Origin: CAZPEV01 sp964585635
Lineage (GTDB): Bacteria > Zixibacteria > MSB-5A5 > GN15 > JAAZOE01
Direction of reading: 5' to 3'
NCBI GenBank assembly: GCA_964585635.1
Contig: CAZPEV010000103.1
Location: 1 to 11,791 of the forward strand
DNA length: 11,791 bases
How positions within the stretch are numbered: position 1 is the stretch's first letter; every line of letters begins with the position of its first letter. A program made the translations under genes and the position numbers. Positions 1 to 9,000 of this stretch are shown here, one piece after another. Below the pieces are notes generated by a model. It saw nothing but the letters and a program-made list of their open reading frames with translations, was not told where the DNA came from and did not search any database.

Positions 1-3000
1 CCAGGCCGCGGCCATACGATGCCCCCAGGGAGGCGATGGTGACGTTCTTTATGGTGACATAGTCGGCGCCCAGCAGGCGGATGACATAATTACCGGTGTC
101 CTCCACGGAGGTGTACGAGAGCACGACTCCGTCCGGATTCCCGGATAGTGACTGGATGGTGAGGTTGTCGTCGAGTGTCGCGCCGGGAATCGGCGGAACA
201 GTCACCTGCTCGTGGTAGAGGCCATCGACCAGGTTGATGGTGACCGGGCCGTCCATGCCTCTGATGGCGAGGGCCGCAATGACATCGCTCAAGGTTGCAT
301 ACTCGGCCTCGGCGACCGCCCTGGCGGATCCATTACTGGGGCCGACGGTGAAGGTACCCGCCATGGGGGTGATAACTTCCGGCGGCGGAGTAAATTCGAC
401 AGCGCCGATATCCGGGTGCAAAAGATCTCGGGTTGCCCCCATATAATCGGTTGCCACCAAATGCAGCGGGAGGCCCTGGCCGTCCAGATACGGCGATTGC
501 GGAAACGGTCCTTCCGGATTCGTAAAGACGGGATTGACGGACACCGAATGAGAATCTTTCCCGCTGACCTCGGTCCATGGCGCCAGGTCCGTGCAGAATA
601 GCTGCCCCCACCTCCCAATGAAATTCCCCGGAGTGTAGAGGTCATTGTAATCCATCACGTCCACGGCTATCGCGGTGTCAATGAGGCAGACGTAGGCGCC
701 GTTAGGACAGACCAGCAGATTGTTCACGATACCATTATGTCGACAGGCGTCGGACATCGACAGCGCGGCGCTATAGGGGTGGGTGGTGGCGACGATGACC
801 GTGTTGAAATACAAATCCAAATACCCGGCATTATCACAGCGGATGGCGGTGATCGTCTCATCGCCGGCGCCGGCCCGGATGAAATTGTTGGCGATCATAC
901 CACGGGTCTCGGGATCACCCGGACAATTCTCCAGCCATATGCCATCTCCCCGGAGGACGTGCACGAAGCAATTGCGCACCACGACGCCTCCAAGGCAGGC
1001 CGAGAAATGAATGCCAGGACCCTCGGTGACCCCATTGAACGCATTGGAAATAACTTGCGGGGCGTAGTTGGATTCCAATTCAATCCCATGGCAGACGCGC
1101 AGGGCGCGATTGTATATAATCCGCGTGCTGGTGCCCTCCCCGCCGGGGACGTCGCCGGCCGCGAAGACCGCGGCGTATCCCCCGTCCGTAAGGGTATTGG
1201 TGCTGATGATGGTGCCATCGACTTCATTCTCGGAAGCATAGATCAGCGCGTTGTCATAGCTGTCGCGTTGAACGCCGATAATGGTGTTGCCGACAATCTG
1301 GTTGCCGTTGGCGTCGCCGGCCAGATGAAACACCCGGGTGTATTCCGTTCCGGCGGCGATAAAGGTCATCTCGCGAAAGGTCACATAGTCGGCGCCGTCA
1401 AGCTTGACGACATAATTGTCATCCGGCGACGAGGCCCGGTAGACGATGGTATCCTGGTCGTGGTTGTTACCGAGCGATTGAAAAGTGACGGTGTTAAGAT
1501 TGGTGGAGCCGGCAATCGGGCCGATTACCATCTGTTCATTATACGTGCCCGGTTGGACCTGGAAGATTACCGGGCCGGCGATACCGTTGGTCATCAACGC
1601 GGTGACAGCCTCGGCGAAGCTGTAGAAGACGGCGTCGTTGCGGCCGATGGTGTATGTTCCCTTCAGCCTGACATCCAGCGCGCCGACATAATCTTGATTG
1701 CCGATATCGGCCAGCAGGTCCAGATATGATCGCGAGGGAGGCTCAAAGAGAAAGTCACCTTTGGCCGGGGTGACCGTGCCGGTCCATCCGGAGGGGACGC
1801 CGGCACTGTAGTACCCGCCGGCATCGGTCACTGGGGAGCCCGGCAGGCCGTTCATGGTGACTCCGGCGAATCCCAGGCCGTTGCGATACTTCACCATTCC
1901 CGAAATCGTCAACGATGTCGGTGTGGCGGTAAAATCCTGCGTCCGGCTGGAATTGACGGGCGTAAAGGTGAACGATGGCGGCGAGAAGGCATAGCCCGCC
2001 TTGCGCGGCGTGACCGTGCCGGACCAGCCGCAGGAGGCCGGCCAGGAATACGCACCGGCGCCATCGGTCATGACCGGTGGAATCGATGGGAACCCGTCCA
2101 TCTGGACGCCGCTGACCGGATTTCCGGCGGCGGTCTTGATGAGTCCGGAGATGGTAATCTGCGAATCGACGGTGCTCGGTTCATGATGGTGGTCGTTCAG
2201 ATCGGTGTCATTGGTCGTGTCGCGCACGTAGTCGGGCAGCGGATTACTACCCTGATAGATTTCTATCTTCCAATCGAGCGTCCAGGGATCTCCGAACCCG
2301 ATACTGGTAAGTGTCCCGACGTTGGCTGTGTCGCATCCGGTGAGAGTACGCACCGCCGTGGTATAAATCAGCGCCCAGCCGCCGCCCTGGCTACGATAAT
2401 ATATCTTCTCATGTACTTGTAGGCCGGCCTCACAAGGATCGACCACCGGATTCCATTGCAGGCTGGTCAGGCTGACGGCGCCGTCGCAGTCGCGATCCCG
2501 TTCGGCGTACCATTTGGCGTCCCGGATGCGCGCGACAGCATCTTGCACAGGCGTTTCGAACGCCCCCCTCAGGTCTGCATCCGCCGCATAATCGCGGACA
2601 TAGTCGGGGGATGAGGCACCATCGCGGTAGATTTCGACTCTCCAATCGTATAGGTCATGGGCCATCCCGGCTACGGTTACAGACATCGATGGTATTCTCA
2701 ACCCTTGGTCACAGAGGTGCGCCGTCGTCGTGGCAAGGAGTATCCATGATCCGCCGGCCGTCGGGCGATAATACACCTTTTCATATACACTGGGGTTGAA
2801 GCCGACCAGGACCGCCTGTGGATCCCAATTGAGCTGCGCCGAACGCACGTACCCATCTTGATCCCGGTCGATCCGATTGGTCCACCAGGCGTTGGCAATG
2901 GTGACGGCGGAGCCGGCCGTAAAGTTTTCACTGAGCAGCGACGTAGTCAATGACATATAGAGACGCGTGGCGGGAGTGAAGGCATACCCATTCTTGCTCG

Positions 3001-5431
3001 GGGCAAGCTCGCCGTTCCAGCCACAGGAAAGCGGAATGGAATAATGGCCATTGACGTCCGTCTCGGGATACGGCCATATCGGCACGCCGGTCATGGCGAC
3101 CCCGGCGATGGCTTGTCCCGCCGCCGTCCTGACATATCCGGCCAGGGTCACGTTTCCTTTCGTGCCGGTGAAATTCTGTGCCGGGCGGTTGTCCGTCACA
3201 TTGGAGAGCTTTATGTCCGACGGACTGAAGCTGTAACAGGCCAGGTACGGTGAGATCGTTCCGCTCCAGCCGCATGAGACGACGCAGGTATAGACGCCAT
3301 TGGCGTCGGTTTTGACCTTGATCGGAAACCCATCGATCGGCACGTTTGCCAGCGGCTGACCGTTAGCATCCTTTACGACCCCGGAAACGACCGGTTGCGT
3401 GGGGGCGGCTGTATAATTATTGCCGGTGATATCGGCCGAGACATTGGTGTAGGTGCGCGAACGGGGCGTGATGGTGTAACAGTCCTTGGCCGGGGTTGCT
3501 GTTCCGCTCCAGCCGATGGTAACGGTCGCCGTGTATTCGCCGTTGACGTTTGTCACCGGCGAGCCGGGCAGACCGCTCATGGTCACTCCGGCCAGCCACG
3601 TCCCCGCAGTGGTTTTCACCTGGCCGCTGATAGTGACGTTGCCCGGGGTCCCGGTATAGTTCTGCCCGGGGCGGTCAAACGACTCGTTGGCGTAGACACG
3701 ATTGGCCGGAGAAAAGGTGTAACCGGCTCTCGAAGGGGTCACCGTTCCGCTCCAGCCGCGCTGGACCGAACAGAAGTAATTTCCGTTGTTGTCGGTCAGC
3801 GGGATTCCCGGCAGGCCCCGCAGGGAGACGTTGGCGAGGGGGTTGTTATAGATGTCCACGATCCGCCCATAGATGGCCGTCGCCGGTGTCAGCGCGGAAT
3901 AGTTCTGACCGGATTGAGTGGTGGTTACGTTGGTGTAGGTGCGGAGGTAGGGGCTCATATAATACCCCTGCATCACGGGTCGCACGCGCCCGCTCCAACC
4001 CATCGGCACGACACAGGAATAGGACCCGCCTTTTCCCGACGTTGGCAGGCCGGGGAGCCCATCCATGATAACCCCCGACAGGCCGCCGGAAGGCCCGGTG
4101 ACCGTGCCGGAAATCAGCACCGATTGGTACAGGCCGGTATAGTTCTGGCCGGAAACACTGGCGTGAATATCAGTATAGTTCCGCGAGGACGGACTGAAGG
4201 TGTAGCCATTCTTGCTGGGGGTGATAGCGACATCCGACCCGCAATAGGCCATGGCTGAATAATTGCCATTGGTATCGGTTACCGGAGGTGGGAAGACCGG
4301 GAATCCGATCATTTCCACGCCGGGGATCCCCGTCCCGGATGAGGTTTTTACCGAACCGGAGATGGTGATTCCTAGGACGCCATAACCGGTGTACGCCTGG
4401 CTGGTATAATTGGCCAGCACATTAGAGTAGCTTCGTGAGGCCGGGGAAAAAGTGGCGCACTCCTTTTGCGGCGTGGCCGTGCCGGTCCAGTTGCAGGGTA
4501 CGACGCAGGAATAGAAGCCGTTGGCCTCAGTGATGGTTGTGGCAGGCAGACCGTCCACGGTGACGCCGCCGACTCCCTGGCCCGAACCATTAAGAATGTA
4601 GCCGGAAATCAGATACGTCCTGGGATTGCCGACATAATTCTCGGTCGTCTTCGAGTCCGTCAGGTTGGTATAGATGGACGATGTTTTTGAAAAGGAATAG
4701 CAGAATTTCTGCGGCGTGATCGTTCCGTTCCATCCGGAATAGACCTGAGCGACATAGTGCCCGTCGGCGCCGGTTACGACTGTTGTCGGGAAGCCGCTAA
4801 GATTGACACCCTCGACTGGGTCACCGGCGCTGGTTCTGACATACCCGGCCACGACGACAGATATATCTTCCGCCGCCGTTTCCATCTTATAGCCGTACAA
4901 GCAGGGATACGGGTGTCCGCCCCCCAGGTAGGTGATATCGGTGGTGGCGTCAGGTCCCTGGGTGCCGTCCCGATAAGTTTCAAGTTTCCAGTCATAGGCC
5001 CGGTGCGGAAATCCCGAGATCACCAGATGGTCGGCATGATTGCCGCAGCCCCAGATCATGTGTCGCGTGGTGGTCGTATAGTAATGCCAGACGGAGCTGT
5101 CCGCTGGTTTCCAGTAGACTTTTTCATACACCCACATGGTGTCCGCGTCATAGCAGTACCCGTCGTCACGGATAACATCCAGCTTCCAGTCCAGGTAGGC
5201 GGAGCGCACGTAGCCGTCGGCATCCTCATCGGTCTCCGCCCACCACCAGACGCCGCCGAACTGGGCGGTAAAAGAATAGAGCTGGATTTCGGCTGGTGCC
5301 GCTGACACCTCGGTCGGCTGGCCAGGGTCGGCGGTCATCGTCTCAGCGGTCGCCAGGGCTGCGCCGCCAGTGCCTGCCATAAGCAGCACCCAGAAAACCA
5401 TTTTCAATGAATGCGTGAGAAGACGTTTCAT
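1..5431 (-). CDS. Giant exported multidomain protein: DxDxDG modules, ten CarbReg-like repeats, beta-helix (3' end off window)
   Basis: Translating the minus strand from ATG at 5431 gives one frame with no stop to the window edge (1810 residues; C-terminus missing). The start is supported by GGGAGG at 5437-5442, 5 nt upstream, and by a Sec-type signal peptide: K/R-rich n-region, hydrophobic residues 11-27, likely cleavage after ALA27. Order of parts: a DxDxDG module (about 55-180; acidic loop D68, D70, D72, G73); eight CarbReg-like repeats (about 190-841); two more DxDxDG modules (loops at D855/D857/D859 and D979/D981/D983); repeats 9 and 10 (about 1090-1250); a pectate-lyase-like right-handed beta-helix (about 1254-1680); and a second copy of its N-terminal part from about 1690. 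The acidic loops resemble calcium sites. No catalytic residues were recognised, so a structural, adhesive or glycan-binding surface role is inferred. The anchoring or sorting signal would lie off the window. It probably follows the 61-residue gene on one transcript, with a 70-nt gap. Confidence 0.9.
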   Translation of the reverse strand, partial: MKRLLTHSLKMVFWVLLMAGTGGAALATAETMTADPGQPTEVSAAPAEIQLYSFTAQFGGVWWWAETDEDADGYVRSAYLDWKLDVIRDDGYCYDADTMWVYEKVYWKPADSSVWHYYTTTTRHMIWGCGNHADHLVISGFPHRAYDWKLETYRDGTQGPDATTDITYLGGGHPYPCLYGYKMETAAEDISVVVAGYVRTSAGDPVEGVNLSGFPTTVVTGADGHYVAQVYSGWNGTITPQKFCYSFSKTSSIYTNLTDSKTTENYVGNPRTYLISGYILNGSGQGVGGVTVDGLPATTITEANGFYSCVVPCNWTGTATPQKECATFSPASRSYSNVLANYTSQAYTGYGVLGITISGSVKTSSGTGIPGVEMIGFPVFPPPVTDTNGNYSAMAYCGSDVAITPSKNGYTFSPSSRNYTDIHASVSGQNYTGLYQSVLISGTVTGPSGGLSGVIMDGLPGLPTSGKGGSYSCVVPMGWSGRVRPVMQGYYMSPYLRTYTNVTTTQSGQNYSALTPATAIYGRIVDIYNNPLANVSLRGLPGIPLTDNNGNYFCSVQRGWSGTVTPSRAGYTFSPANRVYANESFDRPGQNYTGTPGNVTISGQVKTTAGTWLAGVTMSGLPGSPVTNVNGEYTATVTIGWSGTATPAKDCYTITPRSRTYTNVSADITGNNYTAAPTQPVVSGVVKDANGQPLANVPIDGFPIKVKTDANGVYTCVVSCGWSGTISPYLACYSFSPSDIKLSNVTDNRPAQNFTGTKGNVTLAGYVRTAAGQAIAGVAMTGVPIWPYPETDVNGHYSIPLSCGWNGELAPSKNGYAFTPATRLYMSLTTSLLSENFTAGSAVTIANAWWTNRIDRDQDGYVRSAQLNWDPQAVLVGFNPSVYEKVYYRPTAGGSWILLATTTAHLCDQGLRIPSMSVTVAGMAHDLYDWRVEIYRDGASSPDYVRDYAADADLRGAFETPVQDAVARIRDAKWYAERDRDCDGAVSLTSLQWNPVVDPCEAGLQVHEKIYYRSQGGGWALIYTTAVRTLTGCDTANVGTLTSIGFGDPWTLDWKIEIYQGSNPLPDYVRDTTNDTDLNDHHHEPSTVDSQITISGLIKTAAGNPVSGVQMDGFPSIPPVMTDGAGAYSWPASCGWSGTVTPRKAGYAFSPPSFTFTPVNSSRTQDFTATPTSLTISGMVKYRNGLGFAGVTMNGLPGSPVTDAGGYYSAGVPSGWTGTVTPAKGDFLFEPPSRSYLDLLADIGNQDYVGALDVRLKGTYTIGRNDAVFYSFAEAVTALMTNGIAGPVIFQVQPGTYNEQMVIGPIAGSTNLNTVTFQSLGNNHDQDTIVYRASSPDDNYVVKLDGADYVTFREMTFIAAGTEYTRVFHLAGDANGNQIVGNTIIGVQRDSYDNALIYASENEVDGTIISTNTLTDGGYAAVFAAGDVPGGEGTSTRIIYNRALRVCHGIELESNYAPQVISNAFNGVTEGPGIHFSACLGGVVVRNCFVHVLRGDGIWLENCPGDPETRGMIANNFIRAGAGDETITAIRCDNAGYLDLYFNTVIVATTHPYSAALSMSDACRHNGIVNNLLVCPNGAYVCLIDTAIAVDVMDYNDLYTPGNFIGRWGQLFCTDLAPWTEVSGKDSHSVSVNPVFTNPEGPFPQSPYLDGQGLPLHLVATDYMGATRDLLHPDIGAVEFTPPPEVITPMAGTFTVGPSNGSARAVAEAEYATLSDVIAALAIRGMDGPVTINLVDGLYHEQVTVPPIPGATLDDNLTIQSLSGNPDGVVLSYTSVEDTGNYVIRLLGADYVTIKNVTIASLGASYGRGL
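1682..2166 (-). repeat. CarbReg-like repeats 9 and 10, detached from the main array
   Basis: Two further copies of the same unit follow the second and third DxDxDG modules, with anchor Trp at residues 1136 and 1216 (80 residues apart). They precede the beta-helix part directly. The separation from the eight-unit array by a pair of DxDxDG modules suggests block duplication of repeat plus module rather than simple tandem growth. Confidence 0.8.
2911..4866 (-). repeat. Eight tandem ~81-residue CarbReg-like repeats inside the giant protein
   Basis: Each unit reads roughly: (V/I)xISGxVkTxxGxxxxGV, then GLPG/GFP, TDxNGxYS, CGWSGTxTPxK, YxFSPxSRxYTNV and GQNYTG. Using the Trp of the GWSGT motif as anchor, units fall at residues 234, 315, 399 (Ser replaces Trp), 479, 560, 641, 722 and 805, so the period is 80-84 residues. 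At DNA level short stretches are nearly identical: GTTCCGCTCCAGCCG recurs close to 3258, 3500 and 3742. The fold expected from the family is a seven-stranded prealbumin-like beta-sandwich. Several units carry extra Cys before the GW motif and before the YxFSP motif (for example units 2, 6 and 7), which could form disulfides after export. Confidence 0.85.
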
Positions 5432-5501
5432 GGAAGCCTCCCGATCTGCTCGCCTTCTCCCTCGGGGGATCGGCGCCGTCATCCGTCGTTTTTGGCGGGA
5501 C
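5432..5501. other. Short gap between the 61-residue gene and the giant gene
   Basis: 70 nt with no convincing terminator or -10/-35 pair on the minus strand. It contains the GGGAGG ribosome binding site (5437-5442) for the giant gene. Co-transcription with the upstream small gene is therefore the simplest reading. Confidence 0.55.
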
Positions 5502-5687
5502 TCAGAATTTTTCCCGCCGCCGGCGCAGCCAGACAAACAGATCTTCAAGATTATCAAACAAGTACTCCTCGCCGCCGGAAAAGCAGGTCGCCCTGCCGGC
5601 CCAATCATCGTCTTTGCGGACCATGTGCAAGAGGACTTTCTGCGGCTTGGTGGCAATGGTCTTGATCGTTTCGTCCTTTTCGGTCAT
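5502..5687 (-). CDS. Small conserved-looking hypothetical protein (61 aa)
   Basis: The frame runs from ATG (5687) to TGA (5502-5504). The start is preceded by GGGGGA at 5691-5696, a weak and close ribosome binding site; no other in-frame start exists before an upstream TAA. The product is charged and soluble, with no signal peptide or membrane segment. Residues 17-55 follow the pattern KVLLHMVRKDDDWAGR, then Gly-Gly-Glu-Glu, aromatic, LEDLFVWL. This resembles, from memory, a widespread class of very short proteins with a W(q/r)Gr core and a C-terminal L..LL..(F/W)(I/L) helix. Their function is unknown. It is the first gene downstream of the SARP-like box, 70 nt ahead of the giant gene, so it may be co-regulated with it. 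Confidence that it is a real gene is moderate: the amino-acid composition is protein-like, unlike the overlapping frames. Confidence 0.6.
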   Translation of the reverse strand: MTEKDETIKTIATKPQKVLLHMVRKDDDWAGRATCFSGGEEYLFDNLEDLFVWLRRRREKF

Positions 5688-5817
5688 TAGTCCCCCATCG
5701 ATCTCACATCCTGGGATTTTCTCCGCCGGTTATGCCAACGGAGTCCTTCTTTGCCGGATAGCGATCGCTTGGTCTCGTCATGAGACGGGTCTGGTTCTGC
5801 TGCTTAATCACACCAGC

Positions 5818-5849
5818 AATGTATCGGGGCCAATGACAGGCCAATGACA
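5818..5849 (-). promoter_or_regulatory. SARP-like activator site plus -10 for the small gene and giant protein
   Basis: Reading the minus strand, TGTCATT (5843-5849), four bases GGCC, TGTCATT (5832-5838), eight bases (5824-5831), then TACATT (5818-5823), which matches TATAAT at four of six positions. The whole 11-bp unit GGCCAATGACA is perfectly duplicated on the plus strand (5828-5838 and 5839-5849). Heptamer repeats with an 11-bp period placed 8 bp from the -10 are the described site type for SARP (wHTH-BTAD) activators such as ActII-ORF4 and DnrI. Transcription would start near 5811 and give a leader of about 120 nt. Confidence 0.55.
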
Positions 5850-5998
5850 AAGGCGGGCAATTGGAGGGATTTCCGGCAAAAATTTGATAAATTTCTGTCT
5901 TATTGGATTGAGACGATTGTGGCATGACTTATCGTTTTACACGTTCCCCGGCCGTCGTAACATATTACCTCTCTGTTTGTTGGGCGCCAAAATAATCT
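5850..5998. promoter_or_regulatory. Rest of the divergent control region
   Basis: No coding sequence is supported here. Visible elements are AAATTT-GAT-AAATTT (5880-5894), an AT-rich inverted repeat that could be a protein-binding site, and a short GTAA-CATA-TTAC inverted repeat near 5957-5968. No second copy of the TGTCATT repeat pair was found close to the regulator start, so self-activation through the same box is not supported. Confidence 0.3.
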
Positions 5999-6026
5999 TT
6001 GCCGTCGGTGCGAATTTGGGTATATT
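5999..6026 (+). promoter_or_regulatory. Probable sigma70-type promoter of the MalT/BTAD regulator; predicts a leaderless mRNA
   Basis: TATATT at 6021-6026 is a good -10 (five of six). TTGCCG at 5999-6004 is a partial -35 with a 16-bp spacer. The expected start point, about 7 nt after the -10, falls on or next to the A of the ATG at 6033. There is no purine-rich ribosome binding site just before this ATG, which fits a leaderless transcript. Confidence 0.45.
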
Positions 6027-6032
6027 CGCCAT

Positions 6033-9000
6033 ATGAAGCTCCTCGGCTCGAAGCTTTCAGTTCCTGAAGTGGCTTCACATTCCATCAATCGTCCCCGCCT
6101 GACGTGGAAGATTCTGAGTTCGAGTAAAGCCAATCTGATCCTGCTGATCGCACCGGCCGGATACGGCAAGACCACGCTTATTGCCCAGCTTGTCTCGCCT
6201 TTGCCGCGAAATGCCAGAGCTTGGTATCATCTCGATCGTCAGGATACCGAGCCATCCCGCTTTCTCTCCTATCTCATCGAAGCCGTCTCGCAATCGATAC
6301 CGGCCCTGAGAGAAAGCGGGTTTCAGGAGAGACTGATTCCCGGGCGGGCTCCGGATATTGATATAGTCGATGACCTGTGCTTTTTCCTCCAGGAATACCG
6401 CGGGCCCGACCTACGGTTGGTCCTGGATAATTGGGAAGCCGTCAACGATCACGAGCAGCAGACGGATATCATTCTTCGCCTGGCGTCGGCCGGCCGGCGG
6501 AATCTTCGCCTGATCGTGGCTTCCCGCGTCAAGCCGGCCTTCAGCACCCGGAAGCTGCAGGAAAGTGGCCAGGCCGTTATCATAGACAAAGATGAATTGG
6601 CCTTCAACTTCTCTGAGTTCATTGACGCCCTAAAGAGTCGAACGCCGCTCCGTCTGGAGGAGGCCCAGATCGAGCACCTGTGGCAGAAGACCGCCGGATG
6701 GTGTGTCAGCATCGGATTGCTCCTGGAGTCGTTCAGGGGGCGGTCGCTGTTGACGGATGGCGAGATATCGGCGGCCGGGAAAAGCCTGCGTTCGATAAAT
6801 GAATATGTGGAAGAAGAGTTGCTGAAGGGTATGTCATCAGATCTGGTGAGTTTTCTGGCCAGGTGTTCCGTGCTTGATGTCATTTCACCGGAGAGCGCGG
6901 CGACCGTGATCCCTGATGACGGCGACGCCATCGCCATGAATTTGCGATTGCTCCGGGAGTCGACCTTACCGCACGTTGTCCTTGACCAACCGGAGACGTT
7001 TCGACTCCACCCGCTGGTGCGACAGGCGTTCAACCAGATCCTGCGAAAGGCCTCCGATCGGGCCGGACTGTTCGCTACATACCAGGCGGCGGCGCGGTAC
7101 TTCCGCCAACAGGGGGCGGCCCTGGAAGCCGTTCAACTGCTCATGGATCTTCCCGATCATGACGCCGCGTTGCAGGCCATCGAGGAGGATTGGCATGCCG
7201 TTGTGGCGGCAAACGGATTGAGCCGGGTGCGGGCCTGGCTGGAGCGATTTCCCGCGAATCTGCAGAGTACTCCGCTGTACGTAAAGATCCGGACGCAACT
7301 GCTTTCGATAGCCGGAGAGAACCGCGAGCTTGTGGAGTACCTGTCCGATAAGCTCAACGCCGACCGGTACGAAGGCAACCTCGCCGCCCTGGGCAACCTC
7401 TGGATACACTACCATTGGGAGCTCTTGCATATTTCGCCGGCCACCGATTATACCTCCACCAAGCGGAAGTGGCAGGTTCTCAAGCGCCGCTGCGGGAATC
7501 TGGGCATTTCAATCGAGGCGGGGGTGCACGTGGTGTTGTCGCTGGCCGCCCACCAGGAGCTTCGCGACGACAGAGCGATTGAGCACTCGCGGACCTGCCT
7601 GTCAATGCTCAACGAGACGCAGTTTGACTATCGCATGACGGTCAAGAGCAATATCGCTCTTTTCACTCATTTCTCGGGGAAATCGGAAGAAGCCCTGGGG
7701 CAATTCCATGAGATTGTGAATGAATGTGAGGGAAAAGGGGCTTTCACCATCGTGCCGATGGTGCTCGTCAATATTTCCGAGGTGCATCTTTCCTGCGGCC
7801 GGTATCGGTTGGCCTTGGAATCCGCCGAGCGCGCCCTGCAGGTTCTGGGCTCGCACGGCATGACCAACCGCGGTGTCGAAATGTATGCGGACCGATGTCG
7901 CGGCATTGCGCGATGGTATTTGGGTGAGATGGCCGAGGGAATTAAGCACCTCAACAATTCGTATGACAAATCACTGGAATATGACGAGCGGGAACGAAGC
8001 GCCATCTCTCTGTGGTTGGATTACTTCCATCTTCGCCTCGGGGCACGTCGCGAACCTCGCGTCACGGCGACGTCAGTACTGGGAAGCCGGACCGAGCAGC
8101 GGCTCTTATGGCTGGGTCGGGAAGCGATGGAGCGGACTCAGCGGCGGCAATGGTCGGCATTAGGGAAGGCGGCCGCCGACCTCTACCGGCTGGCCGGGAC
8201 CACCAAATCCCGGGGCTGGAAGGTGACGGCCGGCTTCCTGACGGCCATCTGGGCCGACGGTTGTGGAAAGCAGGCGTCGGCCAAACGGTTCCTGCGCACC
8301 GGATTGAGTGAACTTGGCCGGCTTGGCTGGTCATCGTACCCGATGGCCGACGATTCCGTCTCTTCATTCGTGATCGTAAAATCATTTCGTTATGGCATAG
8401 GTCGCGACTCGGCGCGACTGCTGCTCAAGGGTGATCATCGTTTCGACCTGGCGACGGCGTTCACTGAGGAGTTGGGATCGAAGACGCTGACCTCAGCGGA
8501 GCTGCGCAATCTGCTCGTTTCGGCGGCGGATTTGCAGGTCCGCGGCTTGGCCGCCACGGCCAAACGCTTTCTCGAACATGGCAGCAAGATCGTGGCGACT
8601 TCCGCTCAACGCTATCTGGAGATCATCCCCAGTATCCCGCTGCCTCCGCTCTATATCAGAATGCTTGGTGGATTCTCTGTCATCGCCGGCGGCAGAAATG
8701 TATCTTTCAGTCGCAAGAAATCGCGGCAGTTGCTACAGCTTCTGCTCATCGAACAGGGCCGTTCCCTTCATGAGGAAGTGATCGTTGAAACCTTATGGCC
8801 GGACAGCGACCCGGCCAAAAGCGTGCCCATTCTTCGGACCTGTGTGAAGGATCTGCGGCGGGCGTTAGATTCCCACCACGACTCAAAGGGTCCGTCATAT
8901 ATCGGCTACGCCAATGAGCATTATCGCCTGGACCTGCCGGACGGTTCCACGGTGGATACAATCGAATTCGAGGATCTTCTTATCAAAGCCGGATTTCGTC

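Noticed and set aside
737..1729. Long plus-strand frame of 330 codons
   Set aside because: Lies fully antisense to the giant exported protein; the translation is a low-complexity G/V/D/I-rich string with no recognisable domain, while the minus frame has clear motifs.
3395..4258. Plus-strand frame of 287 codons
   Set aside because: Antisense shadow of the CarbReg repeats; its own internal repetition merely mirrors the repeat units on the other strand.
2911..4866. Regular ~242-bp spacing as a CRISPR-like or satellite array
   Set aside because: The period is far too long and the repeats are coding, explained by ~81-residue protein domains.
5772..5786. GTCTC-GTCAT-GAGAC hairpin in the presumed leader of the small gene
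   Set aside because: Only 5-bp arms; could be chance in a 120-nt leader.
5704..5925. Minus-strand frame of 73 codons upstream of the 61-residue gene
   Set aside because: Covers the predicted SARP-like site and -10, has no good ribosome binding site and no protein-like pattern.
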